Part shown: piece after piece, positions 9,866 to 18,206 of the stretch
How positions within the stretch are numbered: the stretch's first letter is position 1
How the letters are laid out: every line of letters starts with the position of its first letter
Origin: Microvirga solisilvae
GTDB taxonomy: Bacteria; Pseudomonadota; Alphaproteobacteria; Rhizobiales; Beijerinckiaceae
Direction: 5' to 3'
DNA length: 64,000 nucleotides
NCBI RefSeq assembly: GCF_022808595.1
Contig: NZ_JAKUCN010000008.1
Location: 124,001 to 188,000 of the forward strand
The notes under the pieces: model-generated
Databases searched by the model: none
What the model was told of the DNA's origin: nothing
What the model saw: the letters and a program-made list of their open reading frames with translations, nothing else
Position numbers and translations under genes: made by a program

Positions 9866-10240
9866 ATGGCCCAGGTGACCGTCATCATCGCCGGACAGAC
9901 CTACCGGATCGCCTGTGCGGATGGCGAGGAAGCGCATGTGGAGAGGCTTGCCGCCTCTTATGCCGCCAGGATCGAGGAGATGCGCGGGGCCTTCGGCGCG
10001 ATCGACGACCTACGCCTCCATGTCATGGCTGCCATGAGCCAGGCCGACGAGCTGCATGAGGCCAAGAGGCGGCTGGCTGTTGCGGAGGCCGAGCTGACTC
10101 GACTCAGGGCAGGCGGTTCGTCCGGTGACGAGCGCCTCCATTCCGTTGAAGCGCAACTGGCGGAGGGGCTGCACAGGGCCGCCGAGCGGATCGAGCAGCT
10201 GGCGCGCAGCCTGAATGCGCCCGTGAGGGCAGAGGAATAG
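9866..10240 (+). CDS. zapA: Cell division protein ZapA
   Basis: 124 residues. The N-terminal beta portion (VTVIIAGQTYRIAC, then EEAHVERLAASYAARIEEM) is the ZapA fold, followed by long helices that dimerise in coiled coils. ZapA bundles FtsZ filaments at the division site. It sits downstream of a DUF4164 gene and upstream of the 6S RNA region, the common zapA-ssrS-fthC neighbourhood, although two minus-strand genes intervene here. The C-terminal tail is longer than in E. coli ZapA. Confidence 0.88.
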   Translation: MAQVTVIIAGQTYRIACADGEEAHVERLAASYAARIEEMRGAFGAIDDLRLHVMAAMSQADELHEAKRRLAVAEAELTRLRAGGSSGDERLHSVEAQLAEGLHRAAERIEQLARSLNAPVRAEE

Positions 10241-10275
10241 GGCTGACACAGCAGCCCTATCCGTTGCGATGCGGA

Positions 10276-10620
10276 TTACCGCCGTCCTTCGGTGATGCTG
10301 GGGCAGGGCAGGTACATGCCCGAAACGACGATGCCCTTCAGCCATTCCATCTTCCGGGCGCGCGTGCCGGCCCAGCGGTCGACGCCGACGCACCACTGAA
10401 TCAGGGACGGGGCTACGCTGTATTTCGTGCCGAGAAGGGCGGAAACCTGCGTGATGCCCTCGGCGCATTCCACCGACTGGCAGAGGTTCTGCACCTTGGC
10501 CACATCGATGAGCCGCTCCCGGCCCATGGACGTGGTCCATTCCCAGAGGCCATAGCCGAGGCCGACGAGGATCACGAGGCCCAGGAACCACTGGACCGGC
10601 TTGGGGATGAAGTTCAGCAT
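10276..10620 (-). CDS. Hypothetical membrane-anchored protein
   Basis: 114 residues with one hydrophobic segment near 11-28 (FLGLVILVGLGYGLW) and a polar C-terminal domain carrying four cysteines (in LCQSVEC, QWCVG and LPCPS) that could form disulphides outside the membrane. I do not recognise a family. It lies convergent to zapA with a 35-base gap. GC content and codon use match the neighbours. Confidence 0.65.
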   Translation of the reverse strand: MLNFIPKPVQWFLGLVILVGLGYGLWEWTTSMGRERLIDVAKVQNLCQSVECAEGITQVSALLGTKYSVAPSLIQWCVGVDRWAGTRARKMEWLKGIVVSGMYLPCPSITEGRR

Positions 10621-10718
10621 TTTATTTCGACCTTCGAAGTTGCTTTGCGTAACCCTGTTACGTTGCGTGTCTCTTCGAAGTCGAGAGGCGGATGGGCTGA
10701 TTCCACATCAATTGAGTA

Positions 10719-10777
10719 GACGTCTTCTGAATTCAAAAGACGTCATCCCGGATCGGCTCATGCCGTCCGGGATGACG
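10719..10777. repeat. Two overlapping hairpins, one of the GTCATCCCGG repeat class
   Basis: CGTCATCCCGG (10741-10751) pairs with CCGGGATGACG (10767-10777), 11 bp perfect. GACGTCTT (10719-10726) pairs with AAGACGTC (10737-10744). The two stems share bases 10741-10744 and so exclude each other. It lies between two minus-strand genes. Confidence 0.65.
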
Positions 10778-10792
10778 CATTATGCATGATGT

Positions 10793-11077
10793 CTATGAGG
10801 GAAACGACAATCTGTGCTGGCGCTGCCGGAGCGTTGCCAGAAGCTCCACATAGGGGCCTCGCCTCTCAGCGTAGGCCGCCCTGATCTTCCTCTCGATATA
10901 GCCTTTGAGCTCCTGATTGGCGGCGCTCTTCTGCAACTTGTCCAGCTCGACCTCGTGCTCAAAGTCGATATTGCCGATCATATGCAATACTTCCCGCATC
11001 ATGGCGTCGATGCGGGGAGATCCATTATAGTTTCGTGACGACAGTTCTTTGTAATTGTTCGGTTTAAGATGAGCCAT
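10793..11077 (-). CDS. Hypothetical helical protein
   Basis: 94 residues starting at MAHLKPNNYKEL. This start has an excellent site (GGGAGGAACC-ATG) and was chosen over the in-frame Met at 11146. It is charged and helical, with a run AANQELKGYIERKIRAAYAERR and no membrane segment or signal. I do not recognise the family. It is divergent from the 6S RNA / cyclo-ligase region. Confidence 0.65.
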   Translation of the reverse strand: MAHLKPNNYKELSSRNYNGSPRIDAMMREVLHMIGNIDFEHEVELDKLQKSAANQELKGYIERKIRAAYAERRGPYVELLATLRQRQHRLSFPS

Positions 11078-11264
11078 GGTTCCTCCCTGAGCGATGGCAC
11101 ATCCCCCACAGGTAGAACTATAGTCTATGACCTTAGGGAAAGACATCGGAATTTTCCCCGAGGCGTGTTTTGCCGCACGCGGGTCCGGGTCTTCGGTGTT
11201 TCCAGGCTTCTGAATATCTTGAGGCCGGTCTCACTTTCCCCTTTCAACCCATCCGCTTCCTCCC

Positions 11265-11270
11265 TACATA
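11265..11270 (+). promoter_or_regulatory. Probable -10 box of 6S RNA
   Basis: TACATA lies seven bases before the predicted 5' end of the 6S RNA at 11277. No clear -35 is seen, as is common in alphaproteobacteria. Confidence 0.4.
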
Positions 11271-11276
11271 AGAAAG

Positions 11277-11431
11277 GCGGGGCTGCGGGGCGCGTTAGGA
11301 GTTCATATTCCCCGGGGCCTTATCGATCCCAACGGGAGCTGTCCCTGCCCGGTCCGTGGACCGGAACATATGGCGCCCACCTACTTTGTAGGTTCCCGGG
11401 ATCGCTTCTCCGACGGCTTTTGTGGCTCCGC
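11277..11431 (+). ncRNA. ssrS: 6S RNA (SsrS), regulator of RNA polymerase
   Basis: About 155 bases with the alphaproteobacterial 6S pattern. A closing stem pairs GCGGGGCT (11277-11284) with GGCTCCGC (11424-11431). The central part carries the purine/pyrimidine arms and the conserved 3' half GGCGCCCACCT...AGGTTCCCGGGATC. 6S RNA mimics an open promoter and sequesters housekeeping RNA polymerase. It sits immediately before the 5-formyl-THF cyclo-ligase gene, as in many proteobacteria. Exact ends are inferred from pairing. Confidence 0.8.
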
Positions 11432-11436
11432 ACTCC

Positions 11437-12021
11437 ATGCATTCTTCTCCTCCTCCGGTTTTGAAAGAGCAGCTCCGCCAGGAAGCGCTCGCCCGCCGCG
11501 ACGGGCTCGACAAGGCGTTTTGCGAGGAGGCGGCCCAGGCCATCACGGCCCAGGCCCTCGGCCTTTCCGATCTTCGAGAAATCACCCCCGTTGGTGGCTA
11601 TTGGCCGATCCGCAGCGAGGTCGATCCGCGTCCCCTGATGGAAGCGCTCCTGGAGCGCGGGCAGGACGTGGCCCTCTCGCAAATCCTCCATCCCCATTTG
11701 AGCTGGCGCCTCTGGCAGCCGGGCGACGTACTAGTCAAAGGCGGCTTCGGCGTGCGCGAGCCCGGCCCCGATGCGCCGGAGGTTTTCCCGAAATGCCTCA
11801 TCGTTCCGCTCGTCGCCTTCGACCGAAGGGGAGGGCGCATCGGCTACGGCAAGGGCCATTTCGACCGGGCCATCGCGGCGCTCGAAAAGCAGCATCCCAC
11901 CTTGACCATTGGCCTCGCTTATGCGGTTCAGGAGATCGAGCAGGTTCCGGTCGAGGAGCATGACCGCCTGCTCGACGTTGTCATCACGGAAACCGAGATC
12001 GTTCGGACCAAGCCTGCTTAA
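11437..12021 (+). CDS. 5-formyltetrahydrofolate cyclo-ligase
   Basis: 194 residues. It converts 5-formyl-THF with ATP to 5,10-methenyl-THF, recycling the one-carbon carrier. Family landmarks: the basic N-terminal LKEQLRQEALARRDGL, the YWPIRSEVDPRPL strand, and the C-terminal G-Y-G-K-G-H-F-D-R motif with DRLLDVVITE. Start set at ATG 11437 because an in-frame GTG at 11422 lies inside the 6S RNA. The gene sits directly behind ssrS, the classic ssrS-ygfA arrangement, and nine bases before the next gene. Confidence 0.92.
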   Translation: MHSSPPPVLKEQLRQEALARRDGLDKAFCEEAAQAITAQALGLSDLREITPVGGYWPIRSEVDPRPLMEALLERGQDVALSQILHPHLSWRLWQPGDVLVKGGFGVREPGPDAPEVFPKCLIVPLVAFDRRGGRIGYGKGHFDRAIAALEKQHPTLTIGLAYAVQEIEQVPVEEHDRLLDVVITETEIVRTKPA

Positions 12022-12030
12022 GGGACTATC

Positions 12031-12852
12031 ATGCGCCTTCTCTTCCTGGGTGACATCGTCGGACGCGCCGGCCGCAATGCCATGATCGAGCGGCTGCCTG
12101 GGCTTCGTGAGCGCTGGAAGCTCGATTGCGTGGTGATCAACGGCGAGAACGCTGCCGGAGGCTTCGGCATCACCGAGGCGATCTGTGACGAGATCCTGAA
12201 TGCGGGCGCCGATGCGGTCACCCTCGGCAACCATTCGTGGGACCAGCGCGAGACCCTGGTCTTCATCGAGCGTCAGCCGAGATTGCTGCGGCCCGCCAAT
12301 TATCCGCCCGGCACGCCGGGGCGCGGCGCGAACCTCATCGATACCCGCTCAGGCCACCGGGTCCTCGTGGTGCAGGTGATGGGCCGCCTTTACATGGACC
12401 CGCTCGACGATCCTTTCGCCGCCGTCGATCAGGCGCTGGAGGCTTGCCCCTTAGGTCAAGTGGCGGACGCGATCATCGTCGATATCCATGCCGAGGCCAC
12501 CAGCGAGAAGGAGGCGATGGGCCATTATCTCGACGGCAGGGCAAGCCTGGTCGTGGGCACTCACACCCATGTGCCGACCTCGGATCACCGGGTTCTGCCC
12601 GGCGGCACGGCCTATATGTCGGATGCGGGCATGTGCGGCGATTACGATTCCGTGCTCGGCATGCAGAAGGAAGAGGCGATCCGCCGCTTCATCCAGAAGA
12701 CCCCCGGCACCCGCCTGGAGCCGGGCCTCGGCGAGGGCACGCTCTCCGGCATCGCGGTTGAGACGGACGATAGGACGGGCCTCGCGGTCCGCGTGGCGGC
12801 GGTGCGGATCGGCCCGAACCTGGAAGAAACTTGGCCCCGGTTCTGGGATTAG
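12031..12852 (+). CDS. YmdB-like metallophosphoesterase (TIGR00282 type)
   Basis: 273 residues with the di-metal phosphoesterase motifs in order: LGDIVGRAG (6-14), NGENAAGG, GNHSWDQ, IVDIHAEATSEKEAMGHYLDG and GTHTHVPTSD. Bacillus YmdB of this family is a cAMP phosphodiesterase and signalling regulator; the substrate here is unknown. It sits nine bases after the cyclo-ligase, so the two form an operon. Cytosolic, no signal peptide. Confidence 0.88.
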   Translation: MRLLFLGDIVGRAGRNAMIERLPGLRERWKLDCVVINGENAAGGFGITEAICDEILNAGADAVTLGNHSWDQRETLVFIERQPRLLRPANYPPGTPGRGANLIDTRSGHRVLVVQVMGRLYMDPLDDPFAAVDQALEACPLGQVADAIIVDIHAEATSEKEAMGHYLDGRASLVVGTHTHVPTSDHRVLPGGTAYMSDAGMCGDYDSVLGMQKEEAIRRFIQKTPGTRLEPGLGEGTLSGIAVETDDRTGLAVRVAAVRIGPNLEETWPRFWD

Positions 12853-12862
12853 GCGTGCTTTG

Positions 12863-12965
12863 TGTCATCCCCGGCGAGCCGTAGGCGAGGGAAGGGGATC
12901 CACGGTCAAGCTCAGCGTGTGGGTGGATTCCCTTCCCCTCCGCTTCGCTCCGGCCGGGAATGACA
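12863..12965. repeat. Palindromic intergenic repeat (GTCATCCCC class)
   Basis: 103 bases bounded by TGTCATCCCCGGC and GGCCGGGAATGACA. Inner arms AAGGGGATCCAC and GTGGATTCCCTT complete a long imperfect palindrome. Located between the metallophosphoesterase gene and exoD. Confidence 0.75.
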
Positions 12966-13038
12966 CTGAGAGGAAGCGCATCCCCTCCCTTTACCTAAGC
13001 CAGCCTCGTCCCCATTTGAAGCGCCACGGAGGACGAAG

Positions 13039-13734
13039 GTGGACGCCAAGACAGAGCCTGTGAGCGCTAGAAAGCGCAGCTATCGCGAAGACAGCGAATT
13101 TCATCAGGCGCATGAACACCAGAGTGTTTCCGCCGTCCTGCGTGCCGTCGTCGAGGAGGCCAAGGGCGACACGATCTCTGTTCGGGAGATCATCGAGGCC
13201 CTCGGCGACCGCGCCTTCGGTTTCGTGCTGATCCTTTTCAGCCTCCCCAACAGCATTCCGGCTGTGCCCCCCGGCGTCGCCGGGGTGTTCGGCACCCCGG
13301 TTCTGATCTTCGGCATCCAGATGCTGCTCGGCCACAAGCGCCCCTGGTTGCCGCAATTCTTCATGCGCCGGGAGCTGTCGCTCGAAAAATTCCGCAAGTT
13401 CATCGATGTTGCCGAGCCCAAGCTGCAATGGCTGGAGCGCTTCTGCAAACCGAGGCTCACCCAGCTTTTCGGGGTGGTGGGCGACCGGGCGGTGGGGCTT
13501 TTCGCGATCCTCGTAGCCTTATGCGTGCTTATTCCTTTTCCAGGCACCAACATTCCGCCCTCTGCGGCCCTGGTCATCATCTCCATCGCGGTGATCGAGG
13601 AAGATGGTTATCTTCTGATCTTAGGCTCTCTTATCGGCCTTGCCGGCATGGCCTACACCGCCACGGTGCTCGGCGCCTCTTATCACCTGATCCTGGCAGC
13701 CATTCACAACATGCCGGGCTGGTTAGGGTTTTAA
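13039..13734 (+). CDS. exoD: ExoD family membrane protein
   Basis: 231 residues resembling rhizobial ExoD: a soluble N-terminus (SVSAVLRAVVEEAKGDTISVREIIEALGDRA is its start), then FGFVLILFSLPNSIPAVPPG and the repeated IPFPGTNIPPSAALVIIS, giving about four membrane helices. ExoD mutants of Sinorhizobium are affected in exopolysaccharide and alkali tolerance; the molecular activity is unknown. GTG start at 13039 follows GGAGGAC. Stands alone after a palindromic repeat. Confidence 0.85.
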   Translation: MDAKTEPVSARKRSYREDSEFHQAHEHQSVSAVLRAVVEEAKGDTISVREIIEALGDRAFGFVLILFSLPNSIPAVPPGVAGVFGTPVLIFGIQMLLGHKRPWLPQFFMRRELSLEKFRKFIDVAEPKLQWLERFCKPRLTQLFGVVGDRAVGLFAILVALCVLIPFPGTNIPPSAALVIISIAVIEEDGYLLILGSLIGLAGMAYTATVLGASYHLILAAIHNMPGWLGF

Positions 13735-13860
13735 GGAAGAGTGTAGCAAGGGGCTTGGCCTGAAGCCCTTCGCCGCCTTATAAGCCCTTCATCGTCAACA
13801 TTCATGCGCCTGACGAGCGCCCGGGCAGGGCAGCTCTCGGCCGCTTTCCCGGAGGCCCCG

Positions 13861-14607
13861 ATGGCCGGACATTCACAGTTCAAGAACATCATGCACCGCA
13901 AGGGCAAGGCGGATGCCGTACGCTCCAAGGTGTTCTCCAAGCTCGCCCGCGAAATCACCGTGGCGGCCAAGATGGGCATGCCCGACCCCAACATGAACCC
14001 GCGCCTACGCGCCGCGATCCTGGCTGCCCGCGCCGAGAACATGCCCAAGGACAACATCCAGCGCGCCATCAACAAGGCGGCGGGCAATGACGGCGAGAAC
14101 TATGACGAGATTCGCTACGAGGGTTACGGCCCCGGTGGTGCTGCCATCATCGTCGAGGCGATGACCGACAACCGCAACCGCACGGCCTCTGACATTCGCT
14201 CCTACTTCACCAAGAGCGGCGGCAACCTCGCCGAGACCGGCGCGGTGTCCTTCATGTTCGACCGCGTGGGCTATGTGGAGTTCGGCGCTGACGTGGCCGA
14301 TGCCGATGCCATGCTGGAAGCCGCCATCGAGGCCGGCGCCGAGGACGTGGTGTCGACCGAGAACGGCCACGAAATCTATTGCGAGCAGACCTCCCTCAAC
14401 GAGGTGACCAAGGCGCTCGAGGACAAGTTCGGCGAGCCGAAGGCCTCCAAGCTCGTGTGGAAGCCGCAGACCCCCGTCGCCGTTGACGACGAGACCGGCG
14501 AGAAGCTCATGAAGCTCATGGAATCGCTGGAAGAGCACGACGACGTGCAGAACGTCTACGGCAACTTCGAACTCTCCGAAGCACTCATGCAGAAGATGGC
14601 TGGCTGA
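13861..14607 (+). CDS. YebC/PmpR family DNA-binding / translation factor
   Basis: 248 residues starting [16 protein letters not shown], the invariant YebC N-terminus, which fixes the start at 13861 rather than at the in-frame Met 13804. Three-domain YebC pattern with [13 protein letters not shown] and the central YEGYGPGG. Members were described as transcription regulators and more recently as ribosome-associated factors. It directly precedes ruvC (two-base gap), the conserved yebC-ruvC-ruvA-ruvB order. Confidence 0.95.
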   Translation: MAGHSQFKNIMHRKGKADAVRSKVFSKLAREITVAAKMGMPDPNMNPRLRAAILAARAENMPKDNIQRAINKAAGNDGENYDEIRYEGYGPGGAAIIVEAMTDNRNRTASDIRSYFTKSGGNLAETGAVSFMFDRVGYVEFGADVADADAMLEAAIEAGAEDVVSTENGHEIYCEQTSLNEVTKALEDKFGEPKASKLVWKPQTPVAVDDETGEKLMKLMESLEEHDDVQNVYGNFELSEALMQKMAG

Positions 14608-14609
14608 AT

Positions 14610-15113
14610 GTGAGCGAGCGCGTCCGCATCCTCGGCCTCGACCCCGGCCTGCGCAACACGGGCTGGGGCGTCATCACCGTCGAGGGGACGAAGCTCTCGT
14701 TCGTTGCCTGCGGGGTCGTGACGTCGGACGGCGATCTTGATCTCGCTTTGCGCCTCAAGCAGCTCCATGACCGGCTGACGGATGTCATCCGCACCTGGAC
14801 GCCGGACGAGGTCTCGGTGGAAGAGACCTTCGTCAACAAGGACGCGCAGGCGACCCTCAAGCTCGGCCAGGCCCGCGCCATGTCGCTTCTGGTGCCCGCG
14901 CTCCACAACCTGCCCGTGGCAGAATACGGCGCCAACCAGGTGAAGAAGACCGTGGTGGGCGCAGGCCATGCCGACAAGCAACAGGTTCAGGCCATGGTGA
15001 AGATCCTGCTGCCCAAGGCCGACTTCAAGAAAGCCGACGCCGCCGATGCTCTCGCCATCGCCATCGCCCACGCGCATCATCGCAAGGCCCGCGCTTTGGC
15101 GGCGAGCTTCTGA
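14610..15113 (+). CDS. ruvC: Holliday junction endonuclease RuvC
   Basis: 167 residues with the RNase H-like fold. Acidic catalytic residues are visible: D11 in [14 protein letters not shown]71 in VEETFVN, and D143 and D146 in [17 protein letters not shown]. It resolves Holliday junctions with RuvAB. GTG start, two bases after yebC. A palindromic repeat separates it from ruvA. Confidence 0.96.
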   Translation: MSERVRILGLDPGLRNTGWGVITVEGTKLSFVACGVVTSDGDLDLALRLKQLHDRLTDVIRTWTPDEVSVEETFVNKDAQATLKLGQARAMSLLVPALHNLPVAEYGANQVKKTVVGAGHADKQQVQAMVKILLPKADFKKADAADALAIAIAHAHHRKARALAASF

Positions 15114-15128
15114 GATCATCTGAAAAGG

Positions 15129-15264
15129 CGTCATCCCGCACGAAGCGTAGCGCAGATCCTGGATCGCGGTGAGAACAAAGCGCGACCAAAGGCTTCCCTT
15201 TCAGGGGAAACAGTGTTTTATCCTGCACACGATCCTGGGTTCTGCTCCGCAGCCCCGGGATGAC
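15129..15264. repeat. Palindromic intergenic repeat between ruvC and ruvA
   Basis: Bounded by GCGTCATCCCGC and GCCCCGGGATGAC, with GATCCTGG near both ends. It fills nearly the whole ruvC-ruvA gap, so it would be transcribed inside the ruv mRNA. Confidence 0.7.
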
Positions 15265-15283
15265 TATCAGGGGGCGGACTGAC

Positions 15284-15901
15284 GTGATCGGCAAACTCAA
15301 AGGCGTGGTGGATTCCTACGGCGAGGATTTCGTCATCATCGACGTGCATGGGGTCGGCTATGTGGTCCATTGCTCCTCCCGCACGCTTCAGAATCTGCCG
15401 CCTACGGGCGAGGCGGCGGTGCTTTCCATCGAGACCCATGTGCGCGAGGACATGATCCGTCTCTTCGGCTTCAAGTCCGATGCGGAGCGCGAATGGTTCC
15501 GCCTGCTCCAGAGCGTGCAGGGCGTGGGCTCCAAGGTGGCGCTGGGCATCCTCTCCGTGCTCGATCCCGCCAGCGTCGCCACCGCCATCGCCACCGGCGA
15601 CAAGGCTTCCGTCGGCCGCGCCCCCGGTGTCGGCCCCAAGCTTGCACAACGCATCGTCTCCGAACTCAAGGACAAGGCCCCCGCCTTCGCCGCCGTCGAC
15701 CCGGCTCTCATCCGCCTCACCGATGCAATCGACGACCGAAGCGCTCCCGCCCCGGTGGCCGACGCCATCTCGGCGCTGGTCAATCTCGGCTACCCTCAGG
15801 TCCAGGCTTCAGCCGCCGTCGCCGCCGCCATGAAGCAGGCCGGCGATGAGGCCGAGGCGAAGACGCTGATCCGACTGGGCTTGAGAGAACTGGCGCGCTA
15901 A
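15284..15901 (+). CDS. ruvA: Holliday junction branch migration protein RuvA
   Basis: 205 residues: OB-fold N-terminus ([20 protein letters not shown]), two helix-hairpin-helix motifs ([18 protein letters not shown] and [19 protein letters not shown]) and a C-terminal RuvB-binding domain ([12 protein letters not shown]). A RuvA tetramer grips the junction for the RuvB motor. The start is GTG 15284, matching the invariant MIGKL; an in-frame upstream ATG at 15260 lies in the repeat. Two bases separate it from the inserted gene at 15904. Confidence 0.96.
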   Translation: MIGKLKGVVDSYGEDFVIIDVHGVGYVVHCSSRTLQNLPPTGEAAVLSIETHVREDMIRLFGFKSDAEREWFRLLQSVQGVGSKVALGILSVLDPASVATAIATGDKASVGRAPGVGPKLAQRIVSELKDKAPAFAAVDPALIRLTDAIDDRSAPAPVADAISALVNLGYPQVQASAAVAAAMKQAGDEAEAKTLIRLGLRELAR

Positions 15902-15903
15902 TC

Positions 15904-16416
15904 ATGGCAGGCAGACCACGAGATAGCTCTTTGGCCTCTCAGAATAGCGCATTCAAGACAATGTGCTTATCTGTATTCAAGAATTACTGCGCTTTTGGTC
16001 CTGTGATTGGCGTTCTATCTGCATGGATTTATAGCGTTATATTAACTGATGTTATACGTGCTCTTCTTGATGGAGGAGCGTTCGTCTTTATAGTTGGCTC
16101 CATATTATATTTTTTTGCTCCGACGTTTGCTGCATCTGTCGCCATATCACTGGTCTTAAGCGCGCTGGTAGTGGCGATAAAGAGCCTCAAGACAAGATAT
16201 GAGTGGTTCTACGTCTCGTTGGCTGGGATCATGCTTGGGCTTTCGATCCCATTCGTTCTGGACATTTGGGATGGTCATTTCGATCTTACGCTCATGGCGG
16301 CAGAAGAAATGAATGCGGTCGGCTTGCTCGTGTTTGTCTGCTTTGTGATTGCGACATCTTGCTGGCTCCTTGTCCGTCAAGATGAACGTAGCGCCTCTAG
16401 GGATGCTCAGCCATAA
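15904..16416 (+). CDS. AT-rich hypothetical membrane protein inside the ruv operon
   Basis: 170 residues with four to five hydrophobic helices (about 29-50, 56-72, 75-92, 100-120, 138-156) and polar ends. Not recognised. It lies between ruvA and ruvB, starting two bases after the ruvA stop. Base composition and codon use (many TTA, ATA, TAT, TTT) differ sharply from flanking genes, which suggests recent acquisition. The 86 bases behind it are also AT-rich. No transposase or repeats flank it. No link to recombination is seen in the protein itself. Confidence 0.7.
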   Translation: MAGRPRDSSLASQNSAFKTMCLSVFKNYCAFGPVIGVLSAWIYSVILTDVIRALLDGGAFVFIVGSILYFFAPTFAASVAISLVLSALVVAIKSLKTRYEWFYVSLAGIMLGLSIPFVLDIWDGHFDLTLMAAEEMNAVGLLVFVCFVIATSCWLLVRQDERSASRDAQP

Positions 16417-16434
16417 ACCCTAAACGTTCCTGTT

Positions 16435-16461
16435 TTGATCCTGTTAAGAATGGCGTATTAG
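16435..16461 (+). promoter_or_regulatory. Possible promoter for ruvB
   Basis: TTGATC (16435-16440) and TATTAG (16456-16461) with 15 bases between, inside the AT-rich gap before ruvB. Spacing is short, so this is a weak call; it could give ruvB expression independent of the inserted gene. Confidence 0.25.
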
Positions 16462-16502
16462 TGTCTCGCCGCCTATATGAAGCCTTTGGAAGGTAAGCCT
16501 CT

Positions 16503-17546
16503 TTGACCGATTCACGCCGCCTGCTCAGCCCCGAAAAGCGCGAGGACGATGTCGATGCGTCGATCCGGCCGTTGTCGCTTGGCGACTTCACGGGCCAGGC
16601 CGCCGCGCGCGCCAATCTCCAGGTCTTCATCAACGCGGCCAAGGCGCGGGGCGATGCCCTCGACCACGTGCTCTTCGTCGGCCCTCCGGGACTGGGCAAG
16701 ACCACGCTGGCGCAGATCGTGGCGCGCGAGCTTGGCGTGAATTTCCGCTCGACCTCCGGACCCGTGATAGCGAAGGCGGGCGATCTGGCGGCGCAGCTCA
16801 CCAACCTCGAAGAGCGCGACGTGCTCTTCATCGACGAGATCCACCGCCTCAATCCCGCCGTGGAAGAAATCCTCTATCCCGCCATGGAGGATTACCAGCT
16901 CGACCTCATCATCGGCGAAGGCCCCGCCGCGCGCTCGGTGAAGATCGAGCTGCCGAAATTCACGCTTGTCGGCGCGACCACCCGCGCGGGCCTGCTCACC
17001 ACGCCTTTGCGTGACCGCTTCGGCATTCCGATCCGCCTCGAGTTCTACACCGTGGAAGAACTCGAACTCATCGTGCGTCGCGGTGCGCGCGTGATGGGGC
17101 TCAACATGAGCGAGGAGGGCGCGAACGAAATCGCGCGGCGCGCGCGCGGCACGCCGCGCATCGCCGGTCGCCTGCTGCGCCGCGTGCGCGACTTCGCCAT
17201 CGTCGAGAATGCGGAGGTCGTTACCCGCGAACTCGCCGACCGCTCATTGCGCCTGCTCGATGTCGATCCCATCGGCCTCGATCTCATGGACCGCAAATAT
17301 CTCACCATGATCGCCAATTCCTTCGGCGGTGGTCCTGTCGGCATCGAGACGATCGCGGCAGCACTCTCCGAACCGCGCGACGCGATCGAGGACATCATCG
17401 AGCCCTATCTGATCCAGAAGGGCTTCGTGCAGCGCACCCCGCGCGGCCGCATCCTCACCCCGCACGCCTTCAAGCATCTCGGCATGCCGGAACCGACGCG
17501 CGAGACGACGGCGCAGTTCGGGCTGTTCAACGGGGATGAGGAATGA
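16503..17546 (+). CDS. ruvB: Holliday junction DNA helicase RuvB
   Basis: 347 residues, AAA+ motor of the RuvAB complex. Walker [10 protein letters not shown] (60-68), Walker B LFIDEIHR (108-115), sensor region VGATTRAG and the C-terminal winged helix ([12 protein letters not shown]). The start appears to be TTG at 16503, nine bases after GGAAGG; no ATG or GTG gives the conserved N-terminus. The stop overlaps the next ATG (ATGA at 17543). Confidence 0.95.
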   Translation: MTDSRRLLSPEKREDDVDASIRPLSLGDFTGQAAARANLQVFINAAKARGDALDHVLFVGPPGLGKTTLAQIVARELGVNFRSTSGPVIAKAGDLAAQLTNLEERDVLFIDEIHRLNPAVEEILYPAMEDYQLDLIIGEGPAARSVKIELPKFTLVGATTRAGLLTTPLRDRFGIPIRLEFYTVEELELIVRRGARVMGLNMSEEGANEIARRARGTPRIAGRLLRRVRDFAIVENAEVVTRELADRSLRLLDVDPIGLDLMDRKYLTMIANSFGGGPVGIETIAAALSEPRDAIEDIIEPYLIQKGFVQRTPRGRILTPHAFKHLGMPEPTRETTAQFGLFNGDEE

Positions 17547-18136
17547 GTGAAAAGCGCGACGCCAACACCTCCCCCTTGAGGGGGGAGGTCGCGCCACAGG
17601 TGCGGGAGGGGGTGGGAAACTCCACATCTGCCAATGTCGCGCCGCCACCCCACCCCGAAGCGCTGTCGCGCTCCGACCCTCCCCCTCAAGGGGAGGGTGA
17701 TCGCTGGCCCCATCTCTCCGGCATCATGCGAGATGGCGCGCATGTTCTCCCCATCCGCGTCTATTACGAAGACACGGATTTTTCCGCCCGCGTCTATCAC
17801 GCGAGTTACCTGCGCTTTCTGGAGCGCGGACGCACCGAGATCCTGCGCGCAGTGGAAGTGGCGCAATCCGATCTTCATGCGGAGATGGGCGGCCTCGCTT
17901 TCGTCGTGCGCAAGATGAATATCGATTTTCTGGGAGCCGCAATCATGGATGACGTGCTCACTGTCGTCACGCGCTCCAAGGAAATGCGCGGCGCCTCGAT
18001 GACCCTGGAACAGGAAGTCCGTCGTGGCGACGAGGTGCTCGTGCGCGCCGACGTAATGGTGGCTGCCGTGCGCGACGGCCGCGCCGTTCGTATTCCCGAC
18101 AGCCTTCGTGCAGCGCTATCCGTCCATACCGAGTGA
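17543..18136 (+). CDS. ybgC: YbgC-type acyl-CoA thioesterase with a repeat-derived N-terminus
   Basis: The hotdog thioesterase domain begins near residue 62 ([25 protein letters not shown] split around the active Asp) and is complete. YbgC acts on acyl-CoA or acyl-ACP at the membrane and is usually the first gene of tol-pal. The first 60 or so codons after the ATGA overlap with ruvB are translated from a palindromic repeat (17568-17698) and are rich in Pro, Gly and Arg. A downstream ATG at 17726 would give a normal 136-residue YbgC but lacks a good ribosome site. Either start is possible. tolQ lies 2.6 kb further on. Confidence 0.85.
   Translation: MSEKRDANTSPLRGEVAPQVREGVGNSTSANVAPPPHPEALSRSDPPPQGEGDRWPHLSGIMRDGAHVLPIRVYYEDTDFSARVYHASYLRFLERGRTEILRAVEVAQSDLHAEMGGLAFVVRKMNIDFLGAAIMDDVLTVVTRSKEMRGASMTLEQEVRRGDEVLVRADVMVAAVRDGRAVRIPDSLRAALSVHTE
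17568..17698. repeat. Palindromic repeat (CCTCCCCCTTGAG class) inside ybgC
   Basis: Left arm CCTCCCCCTTGAGGGGGGAG, right arm CCCTCCCCCTCAAGGGGAGG; each arm is itself palindromic. Same family as the element between serC and serA (40791-40960). Here it lies within the reading frame that opens at the ruvB stop. Confidence 0.8.
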
Positions 18137-18206
18137 CCCGGCAGGCTGCATCAGCTTCGCGGTTGCGCGATTATGCACTATGAATAGTTCCCCATAAGGG
18201 GGCGCT

